From Wallemia ichthyophaga EXF-994 (taxonomy: Eukaryota; Basidiomycota; Wallemiomycetes; Wallemiales; Wallemiaceae), in assembly GCF_000400465.1 (NCBI RefSeq), contig NW_008806291.1, positions 1 through 64,000 of the forward strand: a DNA stretch of 64,000 nucleotides. The letters are read 5' to 3'. A program made the position numbers and the translations under genes. Shown piece after piece: positions 11,375 to 21,630 of this stretch. The notes beneath the pieces are model-generated. The model did not search any database. It was not told the origin of the DNA and worked only from the letters and a program-made list of their open reading frames with translations. Each line of letters opens with the position of its first letter. The stretch's first letter is position 1.

Positions 11375-13312
11375 TCACCCCCATTTTACCAAAAATTCCA
11401 TCACGCCATGATTCAGCCTCTGTTTGGAAGCCCCTCGTAAAGGATCCTGCGTGCCGGTGTGCTTTGACTCGCCGACAAGGACGAAGGCCGTGCCGAGGAA
11501 GTGTTCTTTTTCTAACGCCAGCAGAAACTCTTCGAGCACCTCTACGCCTTCATTTGAATGCAAGCCGTGTAGATCGAGTACAGCCTCCATACGTTCATCG
11601 CCGCTAACGAGACCATCTCGCCCACTCATACCGAGCAATACACCGAGACTATTCCCGCAAGCCTTTCCTCTACTCCGTCTGCCAACTTCATCTCCTTCGT
11701 ATCCAGCTGTGCCAGCGCCTTGCACGAGCGCGTCTTGAATAGCCTTCCTCCTCTCCTTGACCAGCTTCGACGCGGCTTGGGCGTTCTCAACCGACATTTG
11801 TTCATTCATGGTCTGCGCCTCTTTCGAAAAGAGCTTAGCCGCACCACCGTCGCCTTTGCGGTAGGCGTCTGCGGCTTTCGAGAGGAGGGAGTTACGCGCA
11901 GTGCCGAGGGAGATGGATGTGTTGCGGTAGGTCATGTAGAGAGCGTTAAGGGTAGATCCCGTCGGCAGGGTGGGGAGGAGGGTTGGAGCGCGCAATTTGA
12001 TGCGCGGCGACGAGCGGGGTGTTTGAGAGGTAGAATTGAGGTTACTAGTGCGAGTGTTTTTCTTTCCACCATTCACACTTCCACTCCCACTCCCACTCAC
12101 CTTGCTCTTGTGCATCTGTGGCGGATTCACCTTGACTGCCGTCGACCAGCGTGGCGTGTATGGCTTGCGCTGCGCATTGTCTCGCGCGTTGTGTAGGTTA
12201 GGAAAGGCATCCTCGACAGACTGTACCTGCGCATGCTCCTCTCTCTCTTGTTGAGCGAGTATGTTCGCATTCGTCTCGAACATGCTCGTCAGCGTCGACT
12301 CTACATCCTGCACAGGCGGGAGCTGGTGAAGGAAATCACAGTTCTGCTTAATGCAGTTGCCTCTCAGCCAGAAACGACAAAGGGCGCGCTCAATGTCGTG
12401 CGAGAATCGACAGTCTGATCGCCTGCACTCGCCGGCAAGGTAGTAACGACATACCCTTCCGCCAGCGGGATTCTGATGACGTTGAGAAAGATTGTTGGGA
12501 GGTGCTTGGGATTGAGCGAGTGAACGCTTTTCTGATAGCTCATTAAGCGTGAGCTCAAAATCGAAGCTGTTTCCGGTGAGAGTTGATTCTAATTCGTCGA
12601 GAGAGACTCCGGAAGGAGCGAAAATGGACCAGAGAACGTCTAGAGGAGTCATACCGCTTCCTAAATCGAGAGTGGGGTCGTATTCGTCAGGTTGAGGGTG
12701 ATTTGCTTGGTTTTTCGAGTCTACGTTCAACTCGCTAGTACCGCCTGGTGGCTTAAACTCAGCAGCGCGTTTGTTGAGTGGACGGGGACTAGCCAAAGGA
12801 GAGCTAGGCTGACTACCGACAGCTGGAGGAAGAAAAGACTGCATCTGAGCATTGGACAATGATGGGGAGAGTACTAGCGGTGTAACTCTCCCGAAAGTCG
12901 GCGTTGTCGGTGCCTGCGTCGGTGTCCATGGACGGGAGGAAGGGCGCGATACAGGTCGAGAAGGAGTGCGCTTTTGAGTGAATGGTGCGCCTGTGAGGTC
13001 ATCCTTGTGTGCGTGCATAAGCTGCAGTATTTCCTCATCCGTAGGAGTTCTGCCAATCAAAGAGGCTAGATTTGATCGCAGCGAGATTTCCTTTTCCTCG
13101 AAATCCTTGTCTTCGTTGTCGAGGTGATTTATTAAGGTGTTTGTTATTCCTTCTGTATCGACGCTGGCATCCGCTAGCTTGGGCGTTGATGGCATTGAGG
13201 GCGTTGGGGATGCTGCAGATGCTACAGACGCTGTAGACGCTGCAGAGGCCACAGAGAATTTCTGCAGCGTCGACAAATAGCTCTTAGTGTGAAGATAAAT
13301 ATTAGTGGACAT
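11375..13312 (-). CDS. CCCH zinc finger and SMR-domain protein
   Basis: Domains in order (645 residues): a low-complexity Ala/Ser/Thr/Pro N-terminus, a CUE-like helical segment (near LDVLWSIFAPSGVSLDEL), paired CCCH fingers (CRYYLAGECRRSDCRFSH and CRFWLRGNCIKQNCDFLH), a DUF1771 helix and a C-terminal SMR domain with LDLHGLH. SMR proteins of the yeast Cue2 type are endonucleases or adaptors on stalled ribosomes, so a role in mRNA surveillance is likely but inferred. The first in-frame ATG is at 13312, only 35 bp after the BFR2 stop codon on the same strand. The stop at 11375 overlaps a GTGAGT sequence, so a short further exon is possible. The SMR motif that usually reads GxGxHS is GESKHTG here. 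Confidence 0.85.
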   Translation of the reverse strand: MSTNIYLHTKSYLSTLQKFSVASAASTASVASAASPTPSMPSTPKLADASVDTEGITNTLINHLDNEDKDFEEKEISLRSNLASLIGRTPTDEEILQLMHAHKDDLTGAPFTQKRTPSRPVSRPSSRPWTPTQAPTTPTFGRVTPLVLSPSLSNAQMQSFLPPAVGSQPSSPLASPRPLNKRAAEFKPPGGTSELNVDSKNQANHPQPDEYDPTLDLGSGMTPLDVLWSIFAPSGVSLDELESTLTGNSFDFELTLNELSEKRSLAQSQAPPNNLSQRHQNPAGGRVCRYYLAGECRRSDCRFSHDIERALCRFWLRGNCIKQNCDFLHQLPPVQDVESTLTSMFETNANILAQQEREEHAQVQSVEDAFPNLHNARDNAQRKPYTPRWSTAVKVNPPQMHKSKVSGSGSGSVNGGKKNTRTSNLNSTSQTPRSSPRIKLRAPTLLPTLPTGSTLNALYMTYRNTSISLGTARNSLLSKAADAYRKGDGGAAKLFSKEAQTMNEQMSVENAQAASKLVKERRKAIQDALVQGAGTAGYEGDEVGRRSRGKACGNSLGVLLGMSGRDGLVSGDERMEAVLDLHGLHSNEGVEVLEEFLLALEKEHFLGTAFVLVGESKHTGTQDPLRGASKQRLNHGVMEFLVKWG

Positions 13313-13347
13313 GAGCGTTGGTAGATACAAGTCGATGATGTAAATTT

Positions 13348-14670
13348 CTAAAATAATTTTAAATTTCCAATTGGCTGGGATGCTGGTTGAGATACATCTG
13401 CATCACGACCCATTAGACTAGAGAATAGTTCACTAATCTGTGAATCTGGCCAGGCTTCTTTAGATGGTGGTATGGGTACCATGAAATTTTGCAGTTTGTC
13501 GTGGACATTGTATCTAATTCGGATAAGATGGGGTGTACACTGTTAAACGCATCTCACTTACTTGATCTTTCTCCCTTTCGTTGCCCTCGTATCGATATCC
13601 TTTTTTACTTTATTTTTGTTGGGTTTGAGTGGTTGCTCTGGGTTGGCTTCACCTGTTTTGCTTTCTATTATCTCCTTCAAGAGTGTTTGGTAAAAGTCAC
13701 CATCATCAAACACTTCAGCCTCAAATTGACCAGTTGTGGCGTTGTTTCCCCTTCTAACACCAACTCTACTTCTCAGTTTGGGTAATTCTCGCATAACATC
13801 CTCCACTTGCGACCAAGCATCTTTGCTCACTGCAGAGAAACCTTTAGTTGAAGCGAGAGATACTTTATTGGATGTTGTTTTGAGTGTGTCGATCAGGTGA
13901 GGCTCGTAGCTGTTTGCTAAATTAAAAGAATCTTGTGCAGCTTGTTGGGGATATTCTTTGATAGTAGAATCATTGGAAATAATAGTATCATCCAATCGCA
14001 CTCTTTTACGTGGTGGAATCGACGTATTTGAGTCATATTTGATAAATTTTTCACGTATACTAAACAAACTCTCAGTGAGCTCATTTAGGGAGGACAGAGT
14101 TGATTGAATATCATCTTCATTTCCGGTAACAAAGTCATTATCTTCATCTGCGCAAATGACATTAACTTGATTTACAGCTTTCTGTATACCAATACGCATT
14201 TCGAGTAGCTTATCGTATGCTTGTAATTGAGCAATAACAGCAAGACCACGCTGTTTATCGAGGTTTTGAGAGTATTGGAGGGATTCTTGGAGGGATTCTT
14301 GTGGGTCCTGGTGTTCCTGGGAGTCGTGAGCATCGTGAGCATCGTGAGCATCATGGGCGTTGTTATCCGAGCCAATGTTATCGTCATCTGAGTCTGGATT
14401 ATCATCATCGTCGTCGCTTTCAACGATACCAAAAGGCTGCGATTGCTGTTGCTGTTCATCCTCATCATCCTCATCACCCTCATCGGGTAAAGCACTCTTC
14501 GCAGTCATGAAGCTCTGATCAATGTCATCGTCGTCATCACTATCACTGTGATTACCAAAGATGTGATTTCTAGAAGATTTGTTGCCAGAGTATTTGATAT
14601 CATCTAGCTGTGGGTGGTTTCTAAGTGTAGATCCTTGTAAGCGTGTGCACTCCACTCGAAAACTAAGCAA
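13348..14670 (-). CDS. BFR2: Ribosome biogenesis factor BFR2/AATF
   Basis: A nucleolar factor of early 40S and 18S rRNA processing (AATF/Che-1 family). It has an acidic Asp/Glu/Ser region (residues about 40-130), the AATF helical segment around GLAVIAQLQAYDKLLEMRIG, and the C-terminal TRAUB domain with DDGDFYQTLLKEII, then KGRKIK. A 48-nt intron (13514-13561, donor GTAAGT) lies inside TRAUB; splicing yields KGRKIKYNVHDKLQNFM, the family hallmark. The N-terminus is unresolved: homology seems to run back to about 14670, yet the first in-frame ATG is at 14508. A CTTAG acceptor sits at the 5' edge, so a first exon probably lies upstream, overlapping the divergent gene at 14680. The next gene on this strand starts 35 bp after the stop. 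Confidence 0.88.
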
Positions 14671-14679
14671 CTAACTTTA

Positions 14680-15786
14680 ATGACATATAAATTTATATCT
14701 ATCTCTTTAATGATGACCGACGAGGATCAAGGGATTAAATTTGGCGTTGAAAGTGGGATTGCTGGGGAGACTAAGAATATTATAGAGGACACTTGGAATA
14801 TAATAGACGAAAATTCAGATATTCAAGGGAATCGAGAAAACACTTCAAATTCACCAAAAGAACCAGAAGGATTTGCTTTGATTGAAGATTGGGATGGTTC
14901 TTTGATATTTGGTCATATCGACGAAGACAGACATTTGAATGATCTAATGGTTGATATTGGCGGTGTAAATGAGGTGGTTGATGAGGATGATCGCGATGAC
15001 GACGAGGATGACGACGACGACGACGACGGCGACACCGCCCATACGCCCACTGGATACACCACGGATGAAGACATACCCAGTCTCCCTCAAGGTGTAGCTG
15101 CGATACAAGCAACTCAATTCACTCCAACACCCACACCTACACCTTCTAGCCCGATTAAAGAAGGACGTAAACCACAAATGGGTCATTTCCATAATCCCTT
15201 AATCGGCGATATCCATAGAGTGGCTAGAGAGGGCGTTCCCCTCGCTCGATTTACCAACACACACAACCAAACAAACGGTAATTCAATCATTATCGACCAT
15301 AAGCACAAGCCAGTGCCTTCTCCTTACTCAGATTTCTATTTGGTGGGCAATCAACGACGGTGTACGCGTGAGGACAGTGAAAGTGAATCGCCAGTGAGGA
15401 GTACAATCCCCCAGCAACCACTATCCCTAGATGATGTCATTGACACTTCAACGCTCAGTGATACGCCTTTAGAAATAGCAGATTCATCTGCGCATACTCA
15501 ACACACTCGCTGGGATAGAATTCCTATTGGTGCTTTCTCCATGTCCCAAAGTGATTTCAACGATAAAGGTGTAAATCCAACTCACCCGCACCTTATAGCG
15601 TCTGCGAGGAGCAGCAAATCAAACAGCCCGCACAACCCCCCAAAACATCGCAAATCTCGCCCTAAACAGCCCTCACCACTTGTGTTCCCTAGTGATGGCA
15701 GCGGTCAGGGCCACTACGCAACGCCACAATCAACGCGCAGGAAGGGCAAGAGTAGAGAGGCCACGATTAACCAATTAGACATATAG
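14680..15786 (+). CDS. Acidic, disordered protein of unknown function
   Basis: I do not recognise this 368-residue protein (358 if it starts at the second ATG pair, 14710). It opens with a Glu/Asp/Ile-rich segment that includes [21 protein letters not shown] run of almost only Asp and Glu follows at about residues 100-120, then [15 protein letters not shown], a [11 protein letters not shown] stretch, and a short conserved-looking block ([22 protein letters not shown]). The rest is Ser/Pro/Lys-rich and predicted disordered. No membrane segment or signal peptide is visible. It is divergent from BFR2, and the two may overlap at their 5' ends. It could be a nuclear or cytoskeletal regulator, but that is only a guess from composition. 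Confidence 0.65.
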   Translation: MTYKFISISLMMTDEDQGIKFGVESGIAGETKNIIEDTWNIIDENSDIQGNRENTSNSPKEPEGFALIEDWDGSLIFGHIDEDRHLNDLMVDIGGVNEVVDEDDRDDDEDDDDDDDGDTAHTPTGYTTDEDIPSLPQGVAAIQATQFTPTPTPTPSSPIKEGRKPQMGHFHNPLIGDIHRVAREGVPLARFTNTHNQTNGNSIIIDHKHKPVPSPYSDFYLVGNQRRCTREDSESESPVRSTIPQQPLSLDDVIDTSTLSDTPLEIADSSAHTQHTRWDRIPIGAFSMSQSDFNDKGVNPTHPHLIASARSSKSNSPHNPPKHRKSRPKQPSPLVFPSDGSGQGHYATPQSTRRKGKSREATINQLDI

Positions 15787-15895
15787 ACTGTGTATGACTT
15801 GTACGAGTATATTTATTTTTTACGATTATTTTTTCAACTCGGCCTCAGCCAATCGCGGCTTCTCAATAACTACGAGCACACAAGCCACAAGCCAA

Positions 15896-16620
15896 ATGAT
15901 TACGAGGGGCGTAAACAGAGTAGCAAGTAATTTAAAATACAGCGGTGTTCTTAACCTCGGTGGCATTAGGGGATTCGCCACTCCACAGACAGGACCTCAC
16001 GTTGTAGCCTCCCAAGCACCAGGCAACAACACCAAAGCAGCGGCAGTGAAGCACCATGCTCAAAGACCTGGAAGTGCGCTGGATAAGGCCAGTGAGCTGT
16101 TTTTCTTTACGGAGATATTGAGGGGTATGTGGGTAGTAGCTGAGCAAGCGTTCAAGCCACCGTACACCATCATGTACCCATTCGAGAAGTCTCCTCTGTC
16201 GCCACGGTTCAGAGGCGAGCACGCTCTCAGACGCTATCCTACGGGTGAGGAGAGGTGTATTGCGTGTAAGCTGTGCGAGGCTATTTGCCCAGCTTCTGCA
16301 ATCACCATCGAGAGCGAGGCGAGAGACGACGGTGCGCGTAGAACGACGCGTTACGATATCGACATGACCAAGTGTATCTACTGTGGCTACTGTCAGGAGG
16401 TGTGTATTGCTGTTTTGGGTTTTTCCCCGTTTTTTTCACTCGCTGACACAACAATCTTCAGGCCTGCCCAGTCGACGCTATTGTCGAGACACAGAACGCA
16501 GAATACTCAACTGAAACCCGTGAAGAACTTCTCTACAACAAGGAGAAACTCCTCGCTAACGGTGACAGAGCGGAGGCTGAGATCGCTGCAAACATTGTCG
16601 CTGACCACCCATACCGCTGA
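15896..16620 (+). CDS. NDUFS8: Complex I 23-kDa (TYKY) iron-sulfur subunit
   Basis: NADH:ubiquinone oxidoreductase peripheral-arm subunit carrying clusters N6a and N6b, in the mitochondrial matrix. The start ATG at 15896 opens a basic, Ser/Arg-rich presequence ([17 protein letters not shown]). The body has the two ferredoxin-type motifs: [12 protein letters not shown], then CIYCGYCQE joined across an intron to [10 protein letters not shown]. The 62-nt intron (16400-16461) begins GTGTGT, has a CTGAC branch and falls exactly between the third cysteine and the last cysteine of the second motif. The product is 220 residues and ends in the usual [11 protein letters not shown]. An upstream in-frame ATG (15794) would give a longer, atypical N-terminus. 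Confidence 0.96.
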
Positions 16621-16708
16621 ATGAATCAAATAATACATGTACATATTCAAATCCATTTTCTCATTTTCACGTACCTGATTCTTGCATTGCCATTGCTCCC
16701 GAACCACC

Positions 16709-17471
16709 ATGGCACACGCACGCAACACGAGCACACACTCACACTCACATTCACACTCGCTTTCACACATTATGCGCGAGAACAGCCTCCCAGAAGAACC
16801 AATTGGTTTGGCAGCGGATAGGATTGATGTGGGTTGGCTGGCCACTAGAGGCGGCGCACGCTAACGCAGATTTAAACCCAGGAAGGAGCCGGCAACGCAC
16901 AGACACGCCCCGGAGACGATTTCAGACTCGCAGGCGCTTTCGATATCCCGCCCGTTTACGAGGAGCGCCATGGGAGGTCGCATAGCAGGGCTAACTCGGG
17001 GGCACACGCCGAGGGACACAGGAGAAGGAGCTGCAGCCATGGACATGCCCGCAGTCGTTCGAGGCATGCATATGAGCGCGATTTGGAGCGTGGACAGGAG
17101 GTACAGCAGCAGCAGGATCAGACACCGGAGCAGAACACACAAAACACTCAAAACACACAAAACACACAAAACACTCACTCCCACAATACCACACGCAACA
17201 CCCCCTCCACCCAGCAAACCACCAAACACCTCCCAGAACTCAGCTACCACCCCCACAAGGCTAGACCACAGATTCCCAATAGAGCTTCTAGCAACGAACG
17301 CCGGCGTAGCCAGCCTATAGGCCTGGGCTCGGACAGGATTAATGTGAGTGCTGTTGTGTGCTGTTGCTGCCCCACTCACTCACCACTCACCCACCACAGG
17401 AAGGCGGAGACGCGACGGACAACAAAGTCGCCGGCCATACGTATTCCTTCTCGACAGACGGGGGAAAATGA
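16709..17471 (+). CDS. His/Ser-rich protein with internal duplication, unknown
   Basis: I assembled this from three exons using introns 16829-16881 (53 nt) and 17344-17399 (56 nt). Both are phase 0 and exon lengths are 120, 462 and 72 nt, giving 217 residues. The protein begins MAHARNTSTHSHSHSHS. It contains PIGLAADRID at the end of exon 1 and PIGLGSDRIN at the end of exon 2. Each is followed across the splice by EG(A/G), so the unit and its intron look duplicated. Between them lie an Arg/His/Ser-rich tract, poly-Gln and a QNT repeat. I know no family for it. Antisense frames are long here too, but they are Cys/Leu-rich and lack good splice signals. A regulatory or disordered protein is likely. 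Confidence 0.6.
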
Positions 17472-17604
17472 GTTGTGACGTTTGAATCGTTTGAATCGTT
17501 TACCGTCTATTGTTTGTGTGCTCGACAGACGCCAGCAACTCAAGTGTAACAATAACACTAAAGAATCTATGTATTGTGCCCTATACTCCACTCTACACTC
17601 CCAC

Positions 17605-19365
17605 CTACTGCCTACGCCTGTAATGCAATCTCGAGCCTGGCTGGGGAAGGACGATCATGCTAGTGTAGTCCTGCGCAGGCACACCGCCCCTGCTTTCAAA
17701 CGTCAACTCCCTCACCAGCGTGGCGATGATAGTCGACAGCTGAACGTAAGCGAATTGTTCACCGATGCACCTGTGTCTCCCTGCGCCGAATGGCTGATAA
17801 GGCGAGCTAGTGCCTTTGGAGATAGCGCCGAAGCCGTAATCCACCGTCTCTCCTTTATCGTCTTTCTCCGCGAGCTCCTTCTCGCTACTATGAGTGGTCC
17901 ATCTCGAAGGGGAGAAAGCTTCTGCGTCGCTCCAAAGCAAAGGGTCGACAGCGCTAACGCCTGGGCACGCAACGACGTAGTGTCCTTGCGGTATGACATA
18001 AGCGTCCTGCTCCGATGGTGCACTAAGAGACGTAGGGACGGGGATATCAGTGCGCACCTTGCGCAAAATTGAGTGAATGGGCGGATGAAGTCGGAGTGTC
18101 TCGCGGATGACACTGTCGAGAATACTGCACGAGCGCAGTCCATCGAGCGTGAGAGGCGCGAGTGTACCATCGTCGCGACCAAACTGTCTTACTTGCTCGT
18201 CGTACACTGCCTCCACTACATCCGGTTGCGCACCTAGGTGGAAAAGAGCCCAGCTACTCGTCGCTGATGATGTGTGCTGACCCGCCATTAACAGCGCTAT
18301 CATTATATGCGCAATTTCCCGGTCATTCAATGCGCGTCCATCCTTATATGTGCATTCCATCAAAGAGGCTATCATATCGTGCTCATGGCTGCCGTCAGCA
18401 CGGCGACGACGTATAATGTCTCCATAGAAATCCGACATCTTCTGCTGGGCAACGTCGCGACGTCGATATGAGGGTAGTGGGAGATTCGGGAACATGAACT
18501 GGTGGGAGATAGGAATTAGATTAGCGACCGATAAGCCCTGTGTTGAAACTCACATTCAACGGCGTAAAGCCTCCGTCGAGGTCGTGGTACATATCGGCAA
18601 ACGACTTGTCGAGCCCATCGCGCACCTCTTTGCCCTGCAGAGTGCGACTGGCAGTGAGAATGGTAAGCTCAGACATGGCTTGAAAGCAATGGAAATCGCC
18701 AACGCGGTTTTCGCGTGATTGATACGCTTCGAAAGCCGCGTCGCGGTTAAGGAACTGCATGGTCTCGTCTGCGATCATCTCGACGTACATCTTGAGATTC
18801 TCAGCAGATAGACCTGATTTGACAAACTTCTTCTGCTCCATCAGGACGCTGTTTGGGACATCATACACGACGTCTTTTCCGAAGCTGAAGGCGTGAGGCG
18901 TGGCTGTGAGCTGGTGTTCGAGCAAAGCAAAACACTCACACCGGGGTCGTTAGGTGCGTGTACGCGTCCTCTGCGCTGACCTGGCTCAACTTGCCGTTGA
19001 GAATAAGGTCGTTGCCGCGCGGGCCGAGCGCAACAGTCATCCTGCGACCGAGGAGGATAAAGGTGAATACTGGGCCGTATTTGGCGCGGTTGGTGAACAT
19101 GAATTTGTAGGGATCCATCCCGTAGCTGATTGTACTGCCGATGAAGGGGACCATGTGGAAGACTAGGGGCGGGGAGTTGCGTGATTTGAATGGGGGCTTT
19201 GGCGGTTGTTAGTGGTTTGTAGTAAATAGGCCGATGCTTGCTCACCAGCTGGCTGAGTACATTGACAACTATCGCTAGCAGGACAAAAGCAATTCCACCC
19301 AATAAATACTGGGGCAGAGTGCTCATGGAGGTGTATCCAGATATCAACGATTGAACACAGGGCAT
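17605..19365 (-). CDS. ERG11: Lanosterol 14-alpha-demethylase (CYP51)
   Basis: Endoplasmic reticulum cytochrome P450 of ergosterol synthesis and the azole target. An N-terminal membrane anchor ([18 protein letters not shown]) is followed by the conserved [20 protein letters not shown] block, the I-helix [13 protein letters not shown], the ETLRLHPP segment and the heme loop [18 protein letters not shown]. Three introns: 19197-19245, 18885-18939 and 18499-18553. The product is 533 residues, or 520 from the second ATG at 19326. The tyrosines equivalent to Candida Y118 and Y132 and the lysine in LMEQKKF are the usual wild-type residues. It is divergent from a chitin deacetylase gene across 580 bp. 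Identification is certain. Confidence 0.97.
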
Positions 19366-19945
19366 TTCAACTAATATCGTCGTCGTCGTTGGCTCAAACG
19401 GGCTAATGGCTGTAAGGGGCGAGAAGACATCAGGTCATTTTATAAAGTCGTCTGATATGAGCTATAGGGATATCATCGTGATGCTGCAAACGAGCTGGTT
19501 ATTTTGGTGCTACTTTTAGGTCTCTACGGATGGTATTTGTGTTGCAGGTTTGTTGACGGTGTATCTCCACAATGGAGGGAGATGGGAGCACGGGGATTGG
19601 TGTGTGGTATACTCCCCTTAGCACCAGCGCCCCCTCCAAATCTCAGCTACTTTTGAGCATTTCACCCAAATTCACCGCCAAGCCTGCTCCGTCGCCGATC
19701 AGTCATTGACGGGTGACAGAATATTAAAAGCGTGAGAATCCTTGTTTATCAATTACATCCATCATCTAATTGGGTTAAATTGAATTCATTTCGTAGGTGG
19801 CGCTGGCTGCGGCTGTGCCTGGGCTGTGTTTGTTTGTTGATCGCTGGCTGACACAGACGCAGGTTTTTCTCAGCACTCGTTTTTTCAACACTGTCAGTCA
19901 GCTCGGCTCAACTGCATCCGCTCACCCACTCCAACACAGCCCCAA
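19366..19945. promoter_or_regulatory. Divergent promoter, ERG11 and chitin deacetylase
   Basis: This 580-bp non-coding space feeds ERG11 to the left and a chitin deacetylase to the right. I see no ORF or repeat of note. I could not point to a convincing sterol regulatory element. Confidence 0.4.
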
Positions 19946-20994
19946 ATGTTCAACACTCTTGCCATCGCTCTCGCCACAACAGCCACGGCTTGGCCACTCC
20001 TCTCCTCCAGACAGGACCAGGGATCAGCAGCTGTATTCAACTGCAGCCACGACTTTGCTTTGACGTACGATGATGGTCGTTGCTCTCTCTCTCTCTCTCT
20101 CTTGCTCTTCTCACTACCCAATCAGGCCCTTACATCTACGGTAACGAGCTCACCGATTACTTCTCTAATGCTGGTCATCTATACGTCAGTTGCTCTGCTT
20201 AAATTGTGAAATTTCTCATGAAAATTTTCACAGACGAGATTCATCAACGGAAACAACTGGAGATGCATCTACGACGAGGATATGGTACAGTCTATTCAGT
20301 ACTCGCACTCCAAGGGCCATCTCATCGGTTCACATGGCTGGTCTCATGCCTCTTTCAACGACATTACAAGAGAGCAACTCGACAGCGAGATTGAGCAGGT
20401 AGATGAAGCTCTCATGAAGATTATCGGCGTCACAACCAAATACGTCAGACCACCATACGGGAGTTGCGATGCGGGTGAATATTTTCAGTACCCCAACACA
20501 GACCCACGTTGCTAACAAACAAGACGCAGGCTGCGTGGATTACCTGCAGAACACCAAAGGAAAGACAGTCGTACAATGGTCTGATGACAGTGGTGTGTGG
20601 AGTGTAGGTGCTACATGGTGGACATACTAACACACATCCCTCAGGTGACTCAGCAGGTGCCAGTTCAGATCAGGTGATCAACTCGATCCAGAAATGGGCT
20701 AATGATGGTGCCCCTCATCTCGTTCTCGACCATGAAGTCCACCAATCTTCTGTGGGTGTGGGATTGTAGGAACGTGAAATGTCTAACAATATTCTACAGG
20801 TGGAAACAGTGGTTCCTGCTATAATGCCTTTCTTCGATGGTCGCGTGCTCACTACAGTGGCACAATGTATCGACGACGCCTCGTACCTTCAAACGGGCAG
20901 TTTGGGTGTCAGAGATGAGACATGGACTTGTTCCGATAAACCAACTATCAAGGCTACGCCGGGATCGAACCCAGATGCTAGTGGTGGTTATTAA
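19946..20994 (+). CDS. Secreted chitin/polysaccharide deacetylase, paralogue
   Basis: Carbohydrate esterase family 4, secreted (signal peptide MFNTLAIALATTATAWPL). The motifs are LTYDDG (a Tyr replaces the commoner Phe), SHGWSH and RPPYG; a later LVLDHEVH supplies the usual catalytic-His region. Five introns are inferred: 20076-20125, 20185-20233, 20475-20529, 20593-20644 and 20752-20799, giving 264 residues. The first intron begins GTCGTT, a weak donor followed by a CT-repeat tract, so that junction is the least certain. It probably trims chitin at the cell surface, like the paralogue at 10174-11087. It ends in a short Pro/Ser/Gly tail without a GPI signal. Confidence 0.9.
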
Positions 20995-21630
20995 AAGGGA
21001 GATGCTGCTTACTTGGACGAAAGTCAGACTGACTTCCGCAACTAACACATGACAATGGACATGAACACTTTCTTTTCATCTCTTTTATCAAACAATCACA
21101 CTAGTCATAGCTACTTGGTTATTGTACCTCGTTAATGGATTTGCTTGACTAACCCTTATTAGTCGGGTGTCTTGCCTTTTCTTGGCGTGTATATCGGATG
21201 TATATCGGTGTGTGTATTGGAGTTATGGTTTATTGTTCACGTGCCGTATCACAACTACCCGCTTTGAATGGACATAGTCAACATACGTCATTTTCATCCA
21301 GCTCAAACCTTGCAGTTGTAGCTGTAAGTGGACTTGAGTGGAGTTGAGTGGTATATACGCATCCCAAATTCACCAACTATTCCACCACGTAAACCTCGCA
21401 AACAACAAATAGAACTTCAACGGCCGATGTTCATTAGTCCACCAAGATCGGAACAAGCAGCAGCACATGTAAGAGGAATCCCCGACGCCATCTGAATTCT
21501 TTTAGCGCTATTAAAATTCACTTGACGAATTACATCGCTTCTTTCTCTGCTACCATCAACTTCAGTGCGTCTTCTTCTCGGCACGAGCGGTTAACGAGGA
21601 AGCGAGCAAAATTGACGAATTCACAATAGA
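20995..21630. promoter_or_regulatory. Intergenic region before malic enzyme
   Basis: About 630 bp holding the 3' end of the deacetylase and the malic enzyme promoter. It contains one CACGTG E-box near 21239 and several GAGTGGA-like repeats near 21330-21350. No convincing gene is visible. Confidence 0.4.

Noticed and set aside
16861-17379. 172-codon antisense frame rich in Cys, Val and Leu
   Set aside because: It mirrors the Thr/Gln/His repeats of the plus-strand gene and has no signal of its own; plus-strand splicing is clean.
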